DNA from: an uncultured Pelagibacteraceae bacterium
GTDB lineage: Bacteria > Pseudomonadota > Alphaproteobacteria > Pelagibacterales > Pelagibacteraceae
Assembly (NCBI GenBank): GCA_902596205.1
Contig: CACJSY010000007.1
Span: 1-60,649, forward strand
Length of the DNA: 60,649 bases
Direction of reading: 5' to 3'
Position 1 is the stretch's first letter. Every line of letters starts with the position of its first letter. The notes under the pieces are model-generated. The model was not told the origin of the DNA and did no database searches. It saw only the letters and a program-made list of their open reading frames with translations. The position numbers were made by a program, and so were the translations under genes. Shown here one piece after another: positions 30,888 through 39,155 of the stretch.

Positions 30888-32192
30888 ATGAAATTATGTA
30901 TGATAGGAACTGGTTATGTTGGATTGGTTAGTGGTGTCTGCTTTGCCGACATAGGAAACCAGGTCATTTGCGTTGATAAAGATAAAAATAAAATAGATAA
31001 GCTTAACTCTGGTATTTCCCCAATCTATGAACCAGGATTAGATGAATTAATAAAAAAAAATTTTACAGCTAAACGCCTGTCATTCACTACAAATATTGAT
31101 AGAGCTATAAGCACATCAGATATAATTTTTATATGTGTGGGCACTCCTACAAAAAAAGGTTCAATTAAAGTTGATTTATCTTTTGTTTATAAATGTACAA
31201 AAGAAATATTAAAATATTCAAAAAGAAAAAAAATAATTGTAACTAAGTCTACTGTACCAATAGGAACAGGGGATGAGATTGAAAAAATATTACAAAAAAA
31301 GAAAAAACTTTTTACTGTAATATCTAATCCTGAATTCTTACGAGAAGGTGAAGCAATACGTGATTTTAGATATCCTGATAGAATCGTAATAGGATCTAAC
31401 GAAAAAAAAGCCTTTAATATTATGAGAAAGCTTTATGCACCACTAACTAACAAGGGCTCAAAATTTTTTACTACTTCAAGACGAGGGGCTGAATTAATAA
31501 AATATGCATCCAATGCTTTTCTTGCAACCAAAATTACTTTTATTAATGAACTTGCTAACTTATGTGAAAAGTCTCGAGTAAATATAGAGGATATTTCATT
31601 GGGCATGGGCTCAGATAGTAGAATAGGAGGCAGGTTTTTGCGAGCTGGTCCAGCCTATGGTGGTTCATGCTTTCCTAAAGATACTAAAGGTTTGGTATCA
31701 GCTGCAGAGAAATATAAAATAAATCTATCTGTCGTAAAATCAGTTATTAAATCTAATCAAGAAAGAGTAAATTTACTTACAAAAAGAGTTCATAAAATAT
31801 TGGGTTCAAACATTAAAAATAAAAAGATTTCTTTTTTAGGTGTTACATTTAAGCCAAACACTGATGATATGAGAGATTCTACTAGCCTCAAAATGATACC
31901 TTATTTATGCAAAAAAGGAGCAAAGGTTAATTATTATGATCCCTCTGGAGAAAAAAAAGAATTTAAAAAAATCAAAAACTGCAACTACAAGAATAATATA
32001 AAATCTAATTGTAATGGTGCAGATTTAGTAGTGTTACTCACTGAATGGGACGAATTCAAATCAATAGATTTCAAAAAGATTGTTAAAAATAAAAAATTCA
32101 AAATATATGATTTAAGAAACCTTTATAATGCTGAGGAAATGGGTAAAAATAATATAAAATATTATTCAATTGGCAGGTCTAGTGTTAATTAA
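30888..32192 (+). CDS. ugd: UDP-glucose 6-dehydrogenase
   Basis: This NAD-dependent enzyme oxidises UDP-glucose to UDP-glucuronate. The 434-residue product has the N-terminal Rossmann motif GTGYVGLVSGVCFADIGN (residues 7-24), the FVGTPT-like ICVGTPTKKG, the SNPEFLREGEA motif, and the catalytic cysteine in GGSCFPKDTKGL. The C-terminal UDP-binding domain contains FLGVTFKPNTDDMRDS. Length is normal. It forms an operon with galU; its 3' end overlaps the convergent RidA-family gene by eight bases. Whether it feeds the glycan cassette at 50755-54004 is an inference. Confidence 0.94.
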   Translation: MKLCMIGTGYVGLVSGVCFADIGNQVICVDKDKNKIDKLNSGISPIYEPGLDELIKKNFTAKRLSFTTNIDRAISTSDIIFICVGTPTKKGSIKVDLSFVYKCTKEILKYSKRKKIIVTKSTVPIGTGDEIEKILQKKKKLFTVISNPEFLREGEAIRDFRYPDRIVIGSNEKKAFNIMRKLYAPLTNKGSKFFTTSRRGAELIKYASNAFLATKITFINELANLCEKSRVNIEDISLGMGSDSRIGGRFLRAGPAYGGSCFPKDTKGLVSAAEKYKINLSVVKSVIKSNQERVNLLTKRVHKILGSNIKNKKISFLGVTFKPNTDDMRDSTSLKMIPYLCKKGAKVNYYDPSGEKKEFKKIKNCNYKNNIKSNCNGADLVVLLTEWDEFKSIDFKKIVKNKKFKIYDLRNLYNAEEMGKNNIKYYSIGRSSVN

Positions 32193-32646
32193 CCTCAAAT
32201 ATTGCGTCAACCTCTACCGCAACACCTAAAGGTAGACTATTAGCACTTATCGCGGCACGCGTATGCTCCCCTTTTTCGTCAAAGACCTTAGCAATAATAT
32301 CTGATGCTCCATTTATTACTTTGGGTTGATCCTTAAAATCGTTTGTGGAATTGACATATCCAGTTAATTTCACACATGATTTGATTTTTTCTAAGTCTCC
32401 ATTACAAGCTTTTTTTGCGTGGGAAATTATGCTTAAACCGCATCTTTCTGCTGCTACATAACCTTGTTTCATGTCCAAGTCTTTTCCAATTTTTCCCTCA
32501 ATAAGCTTTCCACTCGCATCAACAGATACCTGCCCAGAAATAAATAATAATTTTCCAACAAATTTCGTTGCAACATATGCACCAACTGGACTTTTTGGAT
32601 CAGGTAGTTTTAGGTTCAATTCTTTTAATCTTTTTTCAATTGTCAT
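32185..32646 (-). CDS. RidA/YjgF/TdcF family protein
   Basis: The 153-residue protein belongs to the RidA/YER057c superfamily, whose founding members hydrolyse reactive enamine/imine intermediates from PLP enzymes. The core includes LLFISGQVSVDASGKLIEGK and the C-terminal LPLGVAVEVDAIFEVN. It is longer than classic RidA (about 130) and fits the chorismate-mutase-like subgroup, so deaminase activity should not be assumed. The usual RidA catalytic Arg region reads HTRAAISANSLPLGVAVE, where an Arg is present. It is the last gene of the topA transcription unit and overlaps the preceding small gene by eleven bases. Confidence 0.85.
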   Translation of the reverse strand: MTIEKRLKELNLKLPDPKSPVGAYVATKFVGKLLFISGQVSVDASGKLIEGKIGKDLDMKQGYVAAERCGLSIISHAKKACNGDLEKIKSCVKLTGYVNSTNDFKDQPKVINGASDIIAKVFDEKGEHTRAAISANSLPLGVAVEVDAIFEVN

Positions 32647-32902
32647 TTTTTTTCGGTAAAGATTTTAAAATTTTTTCCTTTGTATTTGTTAAATCTTTTT
32701 TTGTTTTATTAAGCTGGTCTTTACTTTCCTCAAGACCTTTTTTTTGATATTGCTTAGTTTCCTCAATAAATTTATTAGTTTTACATTTGATATCGAATTT
32801 TTTACATTTTATTTCATTTGCATTCAAAAATGCTATATTTGTAAAAAGGATAAGTATTAAATAATATAAAAAATTATTTTTTTTTCTTTTTTGATTTATC
32901 AT
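32636..32902 (-). CDS. Small exported protein of unknown function
   Basis: I do not recognise a named family. The 88-residue product has a basic N-terminus, a hydrophobic segment (about residues 11-26) and a plausible signal peptidase site after FLNA, then a mature part with the two-cysteine motif CKKFDIKCKTNKF followed by a Lys/Glu-rich helical, probably coiled-coil region. The two cysteines could form a periplasmic disulfide. It overlaps the topA 3' end by 29 bases and the RidA-family start by eleven, which argues that it is a real, co-translated gene. Confidence 0.7.
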   Translation of the reverse strand: MINQKRKKNNFLYYLILILFTNIAFLNANEIKCKKFDIKCKTNKFIEETKQYQKKGLEESKDQLNKTKKDLTNTKEKILKSLPKKNDN

Positions 32903-35435
32903 ATTCTTTTCTTTTCTCTATTAGTATAAGAGCTTCTTCCATTGTCAATTCATTAGGATCTTTTTCTTCTGGAATAGTTGCATTTAAAGATTTGTATTTT
33001 ATATAAGGACCGTATTGTCCTTTCATAATCCTTACTGGCTTTTTATCCTCAGGATGTTCGCCTAAATCTTTTATTAATGAGGACGATATCCTGCCTGGTT
33101 TTGCTTCAGCTATTAATGTAATAGCTCGATTAATACCTATTGAGAAGATATCTTCAACGTTCTCGAGTCGTGCAGATTTATTTTCACATTTTAAATATGG
33201 ACCGAATCTACCTGAATTTAAAGTTATATCTTGTCCATTATCCGGATGTTGTCCTAATACTTTAGGAAGAGAGCATAGATATTTTGCTTTATCTAAATCA
33301 ACACTGTCAACATCAATACCTTTTGGGATAGAAACATTTTTGAGATGTTCATTCTCATTTTTTTTCTTTCTACCTTTTTTCTTCTTTATTTCTAATTCTT
33401 CTTTTTCTTTTTCATATTGTAAGTAGGGACCAAACCTTCCATTTTTTAAATATATATCTTTACCTTTGTCGTTTTGACCAAGTAATTTAGGCTCTGCTAA
33501 ATTATATTGAGCTGCAGCTTTAGCTTTAGATAAAGGTCTTGTAAATTTACATTCTGGATAATTTGAACATCCTATAAAAGCCCCACCTCTAAAACTATTC
33601 TTAAGACTTAGTTCTCCATTGGAACATAGCTTACATTTTCGATCTATAGCGTCTTTATCATCCCTCTCAAAAATTAAAGCTCCTAAACTTTCATTTAATA
33701 AGTCTAATACTTCTCTAGTTCTCTTTTCTTTAACCTTTCCAACATTTTCATAAAAATCTTTCCAAAAATTATCTAAAACCTGAACCCACTCAATTTTGCC
33801 ACTAGTGATTTCATCTAGCTGATTTTCTAAGTCTGCAGTAAAATTATAATCCACGTATTTTGAAAACAATTTCTCTAAAAAGGCTGAAATTAGCTTACCT
33901 CTGTCAGTTGGATTAAACCTTTTATTAATTAATTCGACATAATTTCTCGTTGATAATACTGAGATAATGCTAGCATAAGTCGAGGGTCTTCCAATGCCTA
34001 ATTCCTCCATCTTTTTCACCAAACTTGCTTCAGAGTATCGCGGTGGTGGATCTGTAAAGTGTTGTTCATCATTTAACTTAAGTATACTAATTTCTTCTCC
34101 GATTTTGACTTCAGGTAAAATATTTTTTGCATCTTCATCTGTTTCTTGAACTTGATACACTTTAAGAAATCCATCAAATTTTACGACTGAGCCGCTAGCT
34201 CTAAAGTTAATCTTATTATCGTTTGAAGAAATAATTATAGTATTTCTATCAAACTCTGCTGGAGTCATTTGAGATGATAAGGCTCTACTCCAAATGAGCT
34301 CATAGAGTTTAAATTGATCTGCATTTACATATTTTTTGATATCAGAAGGTTTCCTGCTTATATTAGTTGGTCTAATTGCTTCATGAGCTTCTTGAGCATT
34401 CTTTGCTTTCTTTCCCGTATAACTATTTGGAGATTCCGGTAAATATTTATCGCCATAATCATTATTAATAAATTTTCTAAAATCATCAATAGCCTCTTTT
34501 GAAATATTAGTTCCATCAGTTCTCATATAAGTTATTAATCCTGTAGTTTCACCCTCGATATCTACACCTTGATAAAGCCTTTGTGCAATTTGCATTGTTC
34601 TTGAAGCTCCAAAACCAAATCGTCCCGAAGCAGTTTGTTGCAAGGTTGAAGTTGTAAAAGGAGCTAGGGGGTTTCGTCTAAATATTTTTGTATTTACATC
34701 AGCAATTTTGAATTTTGTTTTATTAATTAAATCAACTGCTTTTTGTATGCCCTCTTTATTTTTAAAAGAAAATTTCTCAATTTTTTCCCCATTGAATAGA
34801 CTTAATTTTGAGAAAATATTTTTATTATCTTTGTTCGTAAAGTCTGATGTAAGAGTCCAATATTCTTCTGGTTTAAATAATTCTATTTCTTTTTCTCTTT
34901 CAGTAATAAGCTTTAAGGCTACTGATTGAACTCTTCCTGCTGATTTTGATCCAGGTAGTTTTGTCCAAAGAATTGGTGAGATATTAAATCCTACAAGATA
35001 GTCCAAAGCTCTTCGTGCCAGATAAGCTTCAACTAAAGGTAAATGAATTTCTCTTGGATTTTTAATCGCATCAAGAATTGCTTTCTTTGTAATCTCATTA
35101 AAAACAACACGTTCTAAATGTTTATCTTTTAATAATTTTTTTTTATCTAAGACCTCTTTAACATGCCATGCAATGGCTTCACCTTCGCGATCAGGGTCCG
35201 TAGCTAAAATAATTTTATCAGAGTCTTCAGCAGCATTTGTAATTTCTTTTAAATATTTTTTTGAAAAAGAATCTATTTCCCATTCCATTTGAAACTTATT
35301 TTCAGGGTCTACAGATCCATTTTTTGAAGGAAGATCTCTTATGTGTCCATAGCTAGCTAAAACTAAATAATCTTTACCTAAATATTTATTTATTGTTTTT
35401 GCTTTTGCTGGACTTTCAACAATTACTAAATTCAT
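32874..35435 (-). CDS. topA: DNA topoisomerase I
   Basis: Type IA topoisomerase that relaxes negative supercoils. The 853-residue product begins with the Toprim domain (MNLVIVESPAKAKTINKYLG, ATDPDREGEAIAWHV with the acidic metal site), and carries the active-site tyrosine in LITYMRTDGTNIS near residue 300. One four-Cys zinc finger (CKLC ... CSNYPEC) is followed by three C-terminal repeats that contain GRFGPYL or GQYGPYI. A lysine-rich insert (KKKGRKKKNENE) separates two of them. I chose the ATG at 35435 because the MNLVIVESPAKAKT start is universal; an upstream in-frame start would run through a hairpin. Confidence 0.96.
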   Translation of the reverse strand: MNLVIVESPAKAKTINKYLGKDYLVLASYGHIRDLPSKNGSVDPENKFQMEWEIDSFSKKYLKEITNAAEDSDKIILATDPDREGEAIAWHVKEVLDKKKLLKDKHLERVVFNEITKKAILDAIKNPREIHLPLVEAYLARRALDYLVGFNISPILWTKLPGSKSAGRVQSVALKLITEREKEIELFKPEEYWTLTSDFTNKDNKNIFSKLSLFNGEKIEKFSFKNKEGIQKAVDLINKTKFKIADVNTKIFRRNPLAPFTTSTLQQTASGRFGFGASRTMQIAQRLYQGVDIEGETTGLITYMRTDGTNISKEAIDDFRKFINNDYGDKYLPESPNSYTGKKAKNAQEAHEAIRPTNISRKPSDIKKYVNADQFKLYELIWSRALSSQMTPAEFDRNTIIISSNDNKINFRASGSVVKFDGFLKVYQVQETDEDAKNILPEVKIGEEISILKLNDEQHFTDPPPRYSEASLVKKMEELGIGRPSTYASIISVLSTRNYVELINKRFNPTDRGKLISAFLEKLFSKYVDYNFTADLENQLDEITSGKIEWVQVLDNFWKDFYENVGKVKEKRTREVLDLLNESLGALIFERDDKDAIDRKCKLCSNGELSLKNSFRGGAFIGCSNYPECKFTRPLSKAKAAAQYNLAEPKLLGQNDKGKDIYLKNGRFGPYLQYEKEKEELEIKKKKGRKKKNENEHLKNVSIPKGIDVDSVDLDKAKYLCSLPKVLGQHPDNGQDITLNSGRFGPYLKCENKSARLENVEDIFSIGINRAITLIAEAKPGRISSSLIKDLGEHPEDKKPVRIMKGQYGPYIKYKSLNATIPEEKDPNELTMEEALILIEKRKEYDKSKKKKK

Positions 35436-35436
35436 T

Positions 35437-35464
35437 ATTCGTTTATTTTCAAAATTAAACGAAT
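35437..35464 (-). promoter_or_regulatory. Palindromic hairpin abutting the topA start codon
   Basis: ATTCGTTT (35437-35444) and AAACGAAT (35457-35464) form a perfect 8-bp inverted repeat. The 12-base spacer is itself nearly palindromic (ATTTTCAAAAT plus one base), so the whole 28 bases can fold almost end to end. On the coding strand of topA it ends one base before the ATG, where a ribosome binding site would lie. It could be a supercoiling-sensitive cruciform, a translational hairpin or a dimeric operator; the sequence alone does not decide. Confidence 0.55.
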
Positions 35465-35503
35465 TTGTCAAATTTATTATTTAAAAACTAGAAAAGACAA
35501 CAC

Positions 35504-36082
35504 TTATAACTTAATTTTACTTTCCTCAGAATTTTTTAATCGAACTATATTTTCTCGATGTGTGTAAATGATAATCACGAAAAAAATAAAAAGTATTAAA
35601 GAAAAATTATTAATGAAAAAATATGAATAAACAAAAACAATTAAAGATGAAATAATCGAAGATAGTGATGCGTATCTAAACAAAAAAGAGAAAACAAGCC
35701 AAGTAATTCCAAAAATTAGAAAAAATTTATATGAAAGTGCCAATATAACTCCCAGGTAAGTCGCAACTCCTTTACCTCCTTTAAATTTTAACCAAACAGG
35801 AAAAATATGACCAATAAAACAAATCAAAGCCGAATATGAAATTAGATTTTCAAAATAAACAAATGTTATGACTATAGAAAAATATCCTTTTAACAAGTCA
35901 AGCACGAGAGTTGTGACTGCAAGAGATTTATTTCCAGTTCTTAAAACATTTGTTGTCCCAATATTTCCTGATCCTATTTCTCTAATGTCTTTTTTTAAAA
36001 ATATTTTAGTTAAAACTAATCCGAAAGGAATAGATCCTAATAAATAAGAATACACTGCAACTATTATTAAGTTTGTATCCAT
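35504..36082 (-). CDS. plsY: Glycerol-3-phosphate acyltransferase PlsY
   Basis: PlsY is an inner-membrane enzyme that acylates glycerol-3-phosphate with acyl-phosphate, the first step of phospholipid synthesis. The 192-residue product has several membrane helices and the three family motifs: GSIPFGLVLTK near residue 15, GSGNIGTTNVLRTGN, and KFKGGKGVATYLGV. I take the ATG at 36082, which overlaps the pyrC' stop (ATGA), over a TTG three bases upstream. In many alphaproteobacteria dprA comes next before topA; here there are only 68 bases between plsY and topA. Confidence 0.95.
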   Translation of the reverse strand: MDTNLIIVAVYSYLLGSIPFGLVLTKIFLKKDIREIGSGNIGTTNVLRTGNKSLAVTTLVLDLLKGYFSIVITFVYFENLISYSALICFIGHIFPVWLKFKGGKGVATYLGVILALSYKFFLIFGITWLVFSFLFRYASLSSIISSLIVFVYSYFFINNFSLILFIFFVIIIYTHRENIVRLKNSEESKIKL

Positions 36083-37371
36083 CAATTTGAATAAACTAGT
36101 TCACCATTAAGATATGTCATTAAAATCTTTCCTTGAAGATTTCTACCTTCTATAGCTGTATTTTTTGATTTAGATTTTAGTTTATCAGCGACTACTTTTC
36201 CCGGAGCATCTAAATCAAATATACAAATATCACCATCTGATCCTTTTGCCAGAGTTCCTTTTTTTATTTTCAATATTTTAGCAGGATTAATTGTTAAGGT
36301 TTCTATTATTTTATTTAGAGGAAGTGATTCATTGTGATACATTTCTAAGGATAAAGGCAGAAGTGTTTCTACACCAATAGCCCCTGTGGCAGCCTGAGCA
36401 AATGGCAACCTCTTGCTTTCTTCGTCTTCAGGCAGATGATCCGAAACTATTACATCTATTAACCCATCTTTTATACCTTGAACAAGCGATAACCTATCTT
36501 CTTCTAGTCTAAGAGGAGGAGAAAGTTTTAAAAAGGTTTTAAATTCACCAATATCATTCTCATTTAATGATAAATTATTTATTGAAACACCTACGCTAAA
36601 TTTCTTACCGTTATTTTTGTTTTTTCTAATAACATCTAATGATTGTTTAGATGAAATCTGATTTATATGGTATCTACATGGATATTCACTAAGTAAACTT
36701 AAGTCTCTTTCAATTATTATTTTTTCAGCTAAGGCTGATACACCTTGCAGTCCAAGTCTTGTAGCTATTTCTCCATCGTTGATACAAGCGTTTTTTGACA
36801 ACTCATAGTCTTCCGCATGTTGCATTATCAAAACTCCAATATCAGACGCATAATCCATTATTCTAGACATTAGCTCTGTATTTTGAATAGTTTTATTTAC
36901 ATCGCTAAAGCCAATTATTCCTCTCCCCGATAGTAAACCAAATTCAGTCATCAGTTTACCCTCGCATTGTTTAGTTATTGAGGCACAAGGAAAAAGGTTA
37001 ACAACAGCTTTGTCTCTTCCTCTTCTAATGATGAAGTCTACCATTGAAACGTTGTCAATAATGGGTTTTGTATTAGGCATAGTTACTATTGATGTTACAC
37101 CTCCAGCTAAAGCTGCTTGGCTAAGTGTTCTAAAATTTTCTTTATATTCATATCCCGGTTCACCTACAAAAGTTTTCATATCTACCAAACCTGGAATTAA
37201 AATATTGTCCTTTAAATCAATTACTTCAGCATCTTTGCTAGCGTCAGTTTTTTTAACATTTTTACCTATAGCTTTTACTTTACCTTTTTCGTTTAATATT
37301 AAAGAGCCTTTCTCATCCATATTTTGTGATGGATCTATAATTCTTGCATTAATAAAAATTTTTTCTTTCAT
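36082..37371 (-). CDS. pyrC: Dihydroorotase homolog, probably inactive (PyrC'/PyrX type)
   Basis: The 429-residue protein has the overall amidohydrolase fold of class I dihydroorotases, but key metal ligands are missing. The usual PGxxDxHxHxREPG reads PGLVDMKTFVGEPG (residues 60-73), so both histidines of HxH are gone, and the HVST-type ligand position reads HINQIS (Gln238). Asp157, His185 and Asp311, which correspond to remaining ligands, are kept. In Pseudomonas a similar inactive PyrC' is a structural partner of aspartate carbamoyltransferase. pyrB ends next to its start, which fits that role. An active dihydroorotase is then expected elsewhere in the genome. Confidence 0.85.
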   Translation of the reverse strand: MKEKIFINARIIDPSQNMDEKGSLILNEKGKVKAIGKNVKKTDASKDAEVIDLKDNILIPGLVDMKTFVGEPGYEYKENFRTLSQAALAGGVTSIVTMPNTKPIIDNVSMVDFIIRRGRDKAVVNLFPCASITKQCEGKLMTEFGLLSGRGIIGFSDVNKTIQNTELMSRIMDYASDIGVLIMQHAEDYELSKNACINDGEIATRLGLQGVSALAEKIIIERDLSLLSEYPCRYHINQISSKQSLDVIRKNKNNGKKFSVGVSINNLSLNENDIGEFKTFLKLSPPLRLEEDRLSLVQGIKDGLIDVIVSDHLPEDEESKRLPFAQAATGAIGVETLLPLSLEMYHNESLPLNKIIETLTINPAKILKIKKGTLAKGSDGDICIFDLDAPGKVVADKLKSKSKNTAIEGRNLQGKILMTYLNGELVYSN

Positions 37372-38316
37372 TTATTTACAATACTTTTTTAAACAAGCCA
37401 TTCTTACCGCTACACCTAATTCAACCTGTTCTTTAATTAAACTTACGTTTATGTCATCTGCAAGTTTTGTATCTATTTCTACTCCTCTATTCATTGGTCC
37501 GGGATGCATAATCAGTGCATCTTTTTTTGCAAATTTTAATTTTTCTTGAGTTAAACCGTAAAATTCATAATATTCTCTTTTTGAAGGTAAGAAAGAACCT
37601 TGCATCCTTTCGTTTTGTAATCTTAGCATCATTACAATGTCGCAACCATCGAGACCTTTCTTCATATCTGTAAAAGACTTTACTCCCATTCTATCAATTG
37701 ATTTTGGCATCAATGTTTTAGGAGCTATTACATTTACTTCAGCACCTAACATGTTCATTAAATAAATATTTGATCTAGCTACTCTTGAGTGAAGTATGTC
37801 ACCGCAAATTGCTATCTTCAGTCCTTCAATTTTACCTTTTCTGTTAATTATTGTTAAAGCATCAAGTAAAGCTTGAGTAGGGTGCTCTCTTCTTCCATCA
37901 CCAGCATTTATAACTGCGCAATTAACTTTTTGAGATAATAAATTTGGTGCACCAGAGTCTTGGTGCCTGATTACAATTAAGTCAGGATGCATTGCATTTA
38001 AAGTCATCGCAGTATCAATTAAGGTTTCACCTTTTTTAAGTGCAGAGTTGTCCATATTCATAGACATTACATCTGCACCTAATCTTTTACCTGCTAGATC
38101 AAATGAACTTTGAGTTCTTGTGGACGGTTCAAAAAATAAATTAATTTGAGTTTTTCCTCTTAAAACGTCCAATTTTTTTGAGCTACTTCTGTTTAATTCG
38201 ATGAATTTTTTTGCCTCGTCTAACAAAGATTTAGCTTCTAAAATTGAAAGACTTTGAATACCAAGAAGATGTTTGGGGGAGTTTTTAATAGCTGTATCGT
38301 TTTTCTTAACTGCCAT
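37372..38316 (-). CDS. pyrB: Aspartate carbamoyltransferase catalytic subunit
   Basis: PyrB condenses carbamoyl phosphate and aspartate, the committed step of pyrimidine synthesis. The 314-residue product has the carbamoyl-phosphate motif [12 protein letters not shown], the aspartate-binding region with [14 protein letters not shown], and [12 protein letters not shown] take the ATG at 38316 rather than a TTG three codons upstream. No regulatory subunit gene pyrI is adjacent. The pyrC' start follows immediately after its stop, as in organisms where the two form one complex. Confidence 0.95.
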   Translation of the reverse strand: MAVKKNDTAIKNSPKHLLGIQSLSILEAKSLLDEAKKFIELNRSSSKKLDVLRGKTQINLFFEPSTRTQSSFDLAGKRLGADVMSMNMDNSALKKGETLIDTAMTLNAMHPDLIVIRHQDSGAPNLLSQKVNCAVINAGDGRREHPTQALLDALTIINRKGKIEGLKIAICGDILHSRVARSNIYLMNMLGAEVNVIAPKTLMPKSIDRMGVKSFTDMKKGLDGCDIVMMLRLQNERMQGSFLPSKREYYEFYGLTQEKLKFAKKDALIMHPGPMNRGVEIDTKLADDINVSLIKEQVELGVAVRMACLKKYCK

Positions 38317-38351
38317 TAAAATCAACTCTATAGGCGTTTTATAGTATCAGA

Positions 38352-38816
38352 TCAAGTATTTTCTTTAGTTAAATAGTCCAAGGCTCCTTGTAGTATAAAT
38401 TGAGCTGAGTTCTCATTTAATTTACTAACCTTTTTTGACGTATTTGATGCTAATTCTCCCGATAAATTAAATGCTCCCTGACTAGACAATCTTTCATCCC
38501 ATAAAGTGACATTTTCAGTAACATCTTTTGATAGATTTTGAGCTAAATCTCTAGCAGATTGCGATGATTGAGAAGATGTTCCATCCATATTGATTGGATT
38601 TCCAACAACTATACCTTTAATTTGATTTTCATTAAAAATCTTAATTATTTCTTTAAGAAAATCAGAGTATTTATTTTTAATTAAAGTTGTATAAGGAGTA
38701 GCAATAATTTTATTTTCATCAGAAATAGCTACACCAATACGTTTTCTACCTGGGTCAATTCCCATTAACCTAGACTTTTTATCGAGTTTTTTCTTAAATT
38801 CTTCAATATCAAGCAT
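38352..38816 (-). CDS. ruvX: Putative pre-16S rRNA nuclease RuvX/YqgF
   Basis: RuvX/YqgF is an RNase H-like fold nuclease implicated in 16S rRNA 5'-end maturation. The 154-residue protein has the first acidic motif in RLMGIDPGRKRIGVAISDE (about residues 16-34), the GIVVGNPINMDGTSS turn, and the WDERLSS motif near residue 107. Length is typical. It is the first gene of the minus-strand unit ruvX-pyrB-pyrC'-plsY-topA and diverges from gatC across about 50 bases. Confidence 0.92.
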   Translation of the reverse strand: MLDIEEFKKKLDKKSRLMGIDPGRKRIGVAISDENKIIATPYTTLIKNKYSDFLKEIIKIFNENQIKGIVVGNPINMDGTSSQSSQSARDLAQNLSKDVTENVTLWDERLSSQGAFNLSGELASNTSKKVSKLNENSAQFILQGALDYLTKENT

Positions 38817-38828
38817 GAAATTTACCTA

Positions 38829-38869
38829 ATTTGTGATAAAACACATTTAAGTTAACTTATTTCACAAAT
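38829..38869. promoter_or_regulatory. Nested palindromes in the ruvX/gatC divergent spacer
   Basis: A perfect 12-bp palindrome TAAGTTAACTTA (38848-38859) is flanked by the inverted repeat ATTTGTGA (38829-38836) and TCACAAAT (38862-38869); the last of these includes the gatC start codon. The spacer is only about 51 bases, so these symmetric sequences occupy most of it. They could be a shared operator for both transcription directions. No regulator is known. Confidence 0.45.
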
Positions 38870-39155
38870 GTCCCTAGATAAAGAAAAAATTAAACATGTT
38901 GCAAAATTAGCTCGAATTTCAGTCGATGAGGCTAAGGTAGAAAGTTTAACTAAAGATTTAAACTCTATCTTTAAGTTTATAGAGCAATTAAATGAGCTAA
39001 ATACAGACAAAGTTGAACCATTAACTTCTATACTTAATCAGTCATTAAGATCGAGAAAAGATGAAATTAGCGATGGTAAGATAAGAGAGAAAATTCTGAA
39101 AAATTCACCAAAAGAAAATGAAGAATTTTTTGTAGTACCTAAGGTGGTGGAATAA
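38868..39155 (+). CDS. gatC: Asp-tRNA(Asn)/Glu-tRNA(Gln) amidotransferase subunit C
   Basis: GatC stabilises the GatAB amidotransferase that converts misacylated Glu-tRNA(Gln) and Asp-tRNA(Asn). The 95-residue product shows the family start [20 protein letters not shown] and the [17 protein letters not shown] region, then a typical acidic/hydrophobic C-terminus. No Shine-Dalgarno sequence is visible before the ATG. The stop shares a base with the gatA start. Presence of gatCAB suggests the indirect route for at least one of these aminoacyl-tRNAs. Confidence 0.94.
   Translation: MSLDKEKIKHVAKLARISVDEAKVESLTKDLNSIFKFIEQLNELNTDKVEPLTSILNQSLRSRKDEISDGKIREKILKNSPKENEEFFVVPKVVE

Noticed and set aside
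36082-37371. PyrC' as a decaying pseudogene
   Set aside because: The frame is intact over 429 codons, the protein is full length and other conserved residues are kept, which is better explained by a retained non-catalytic role.
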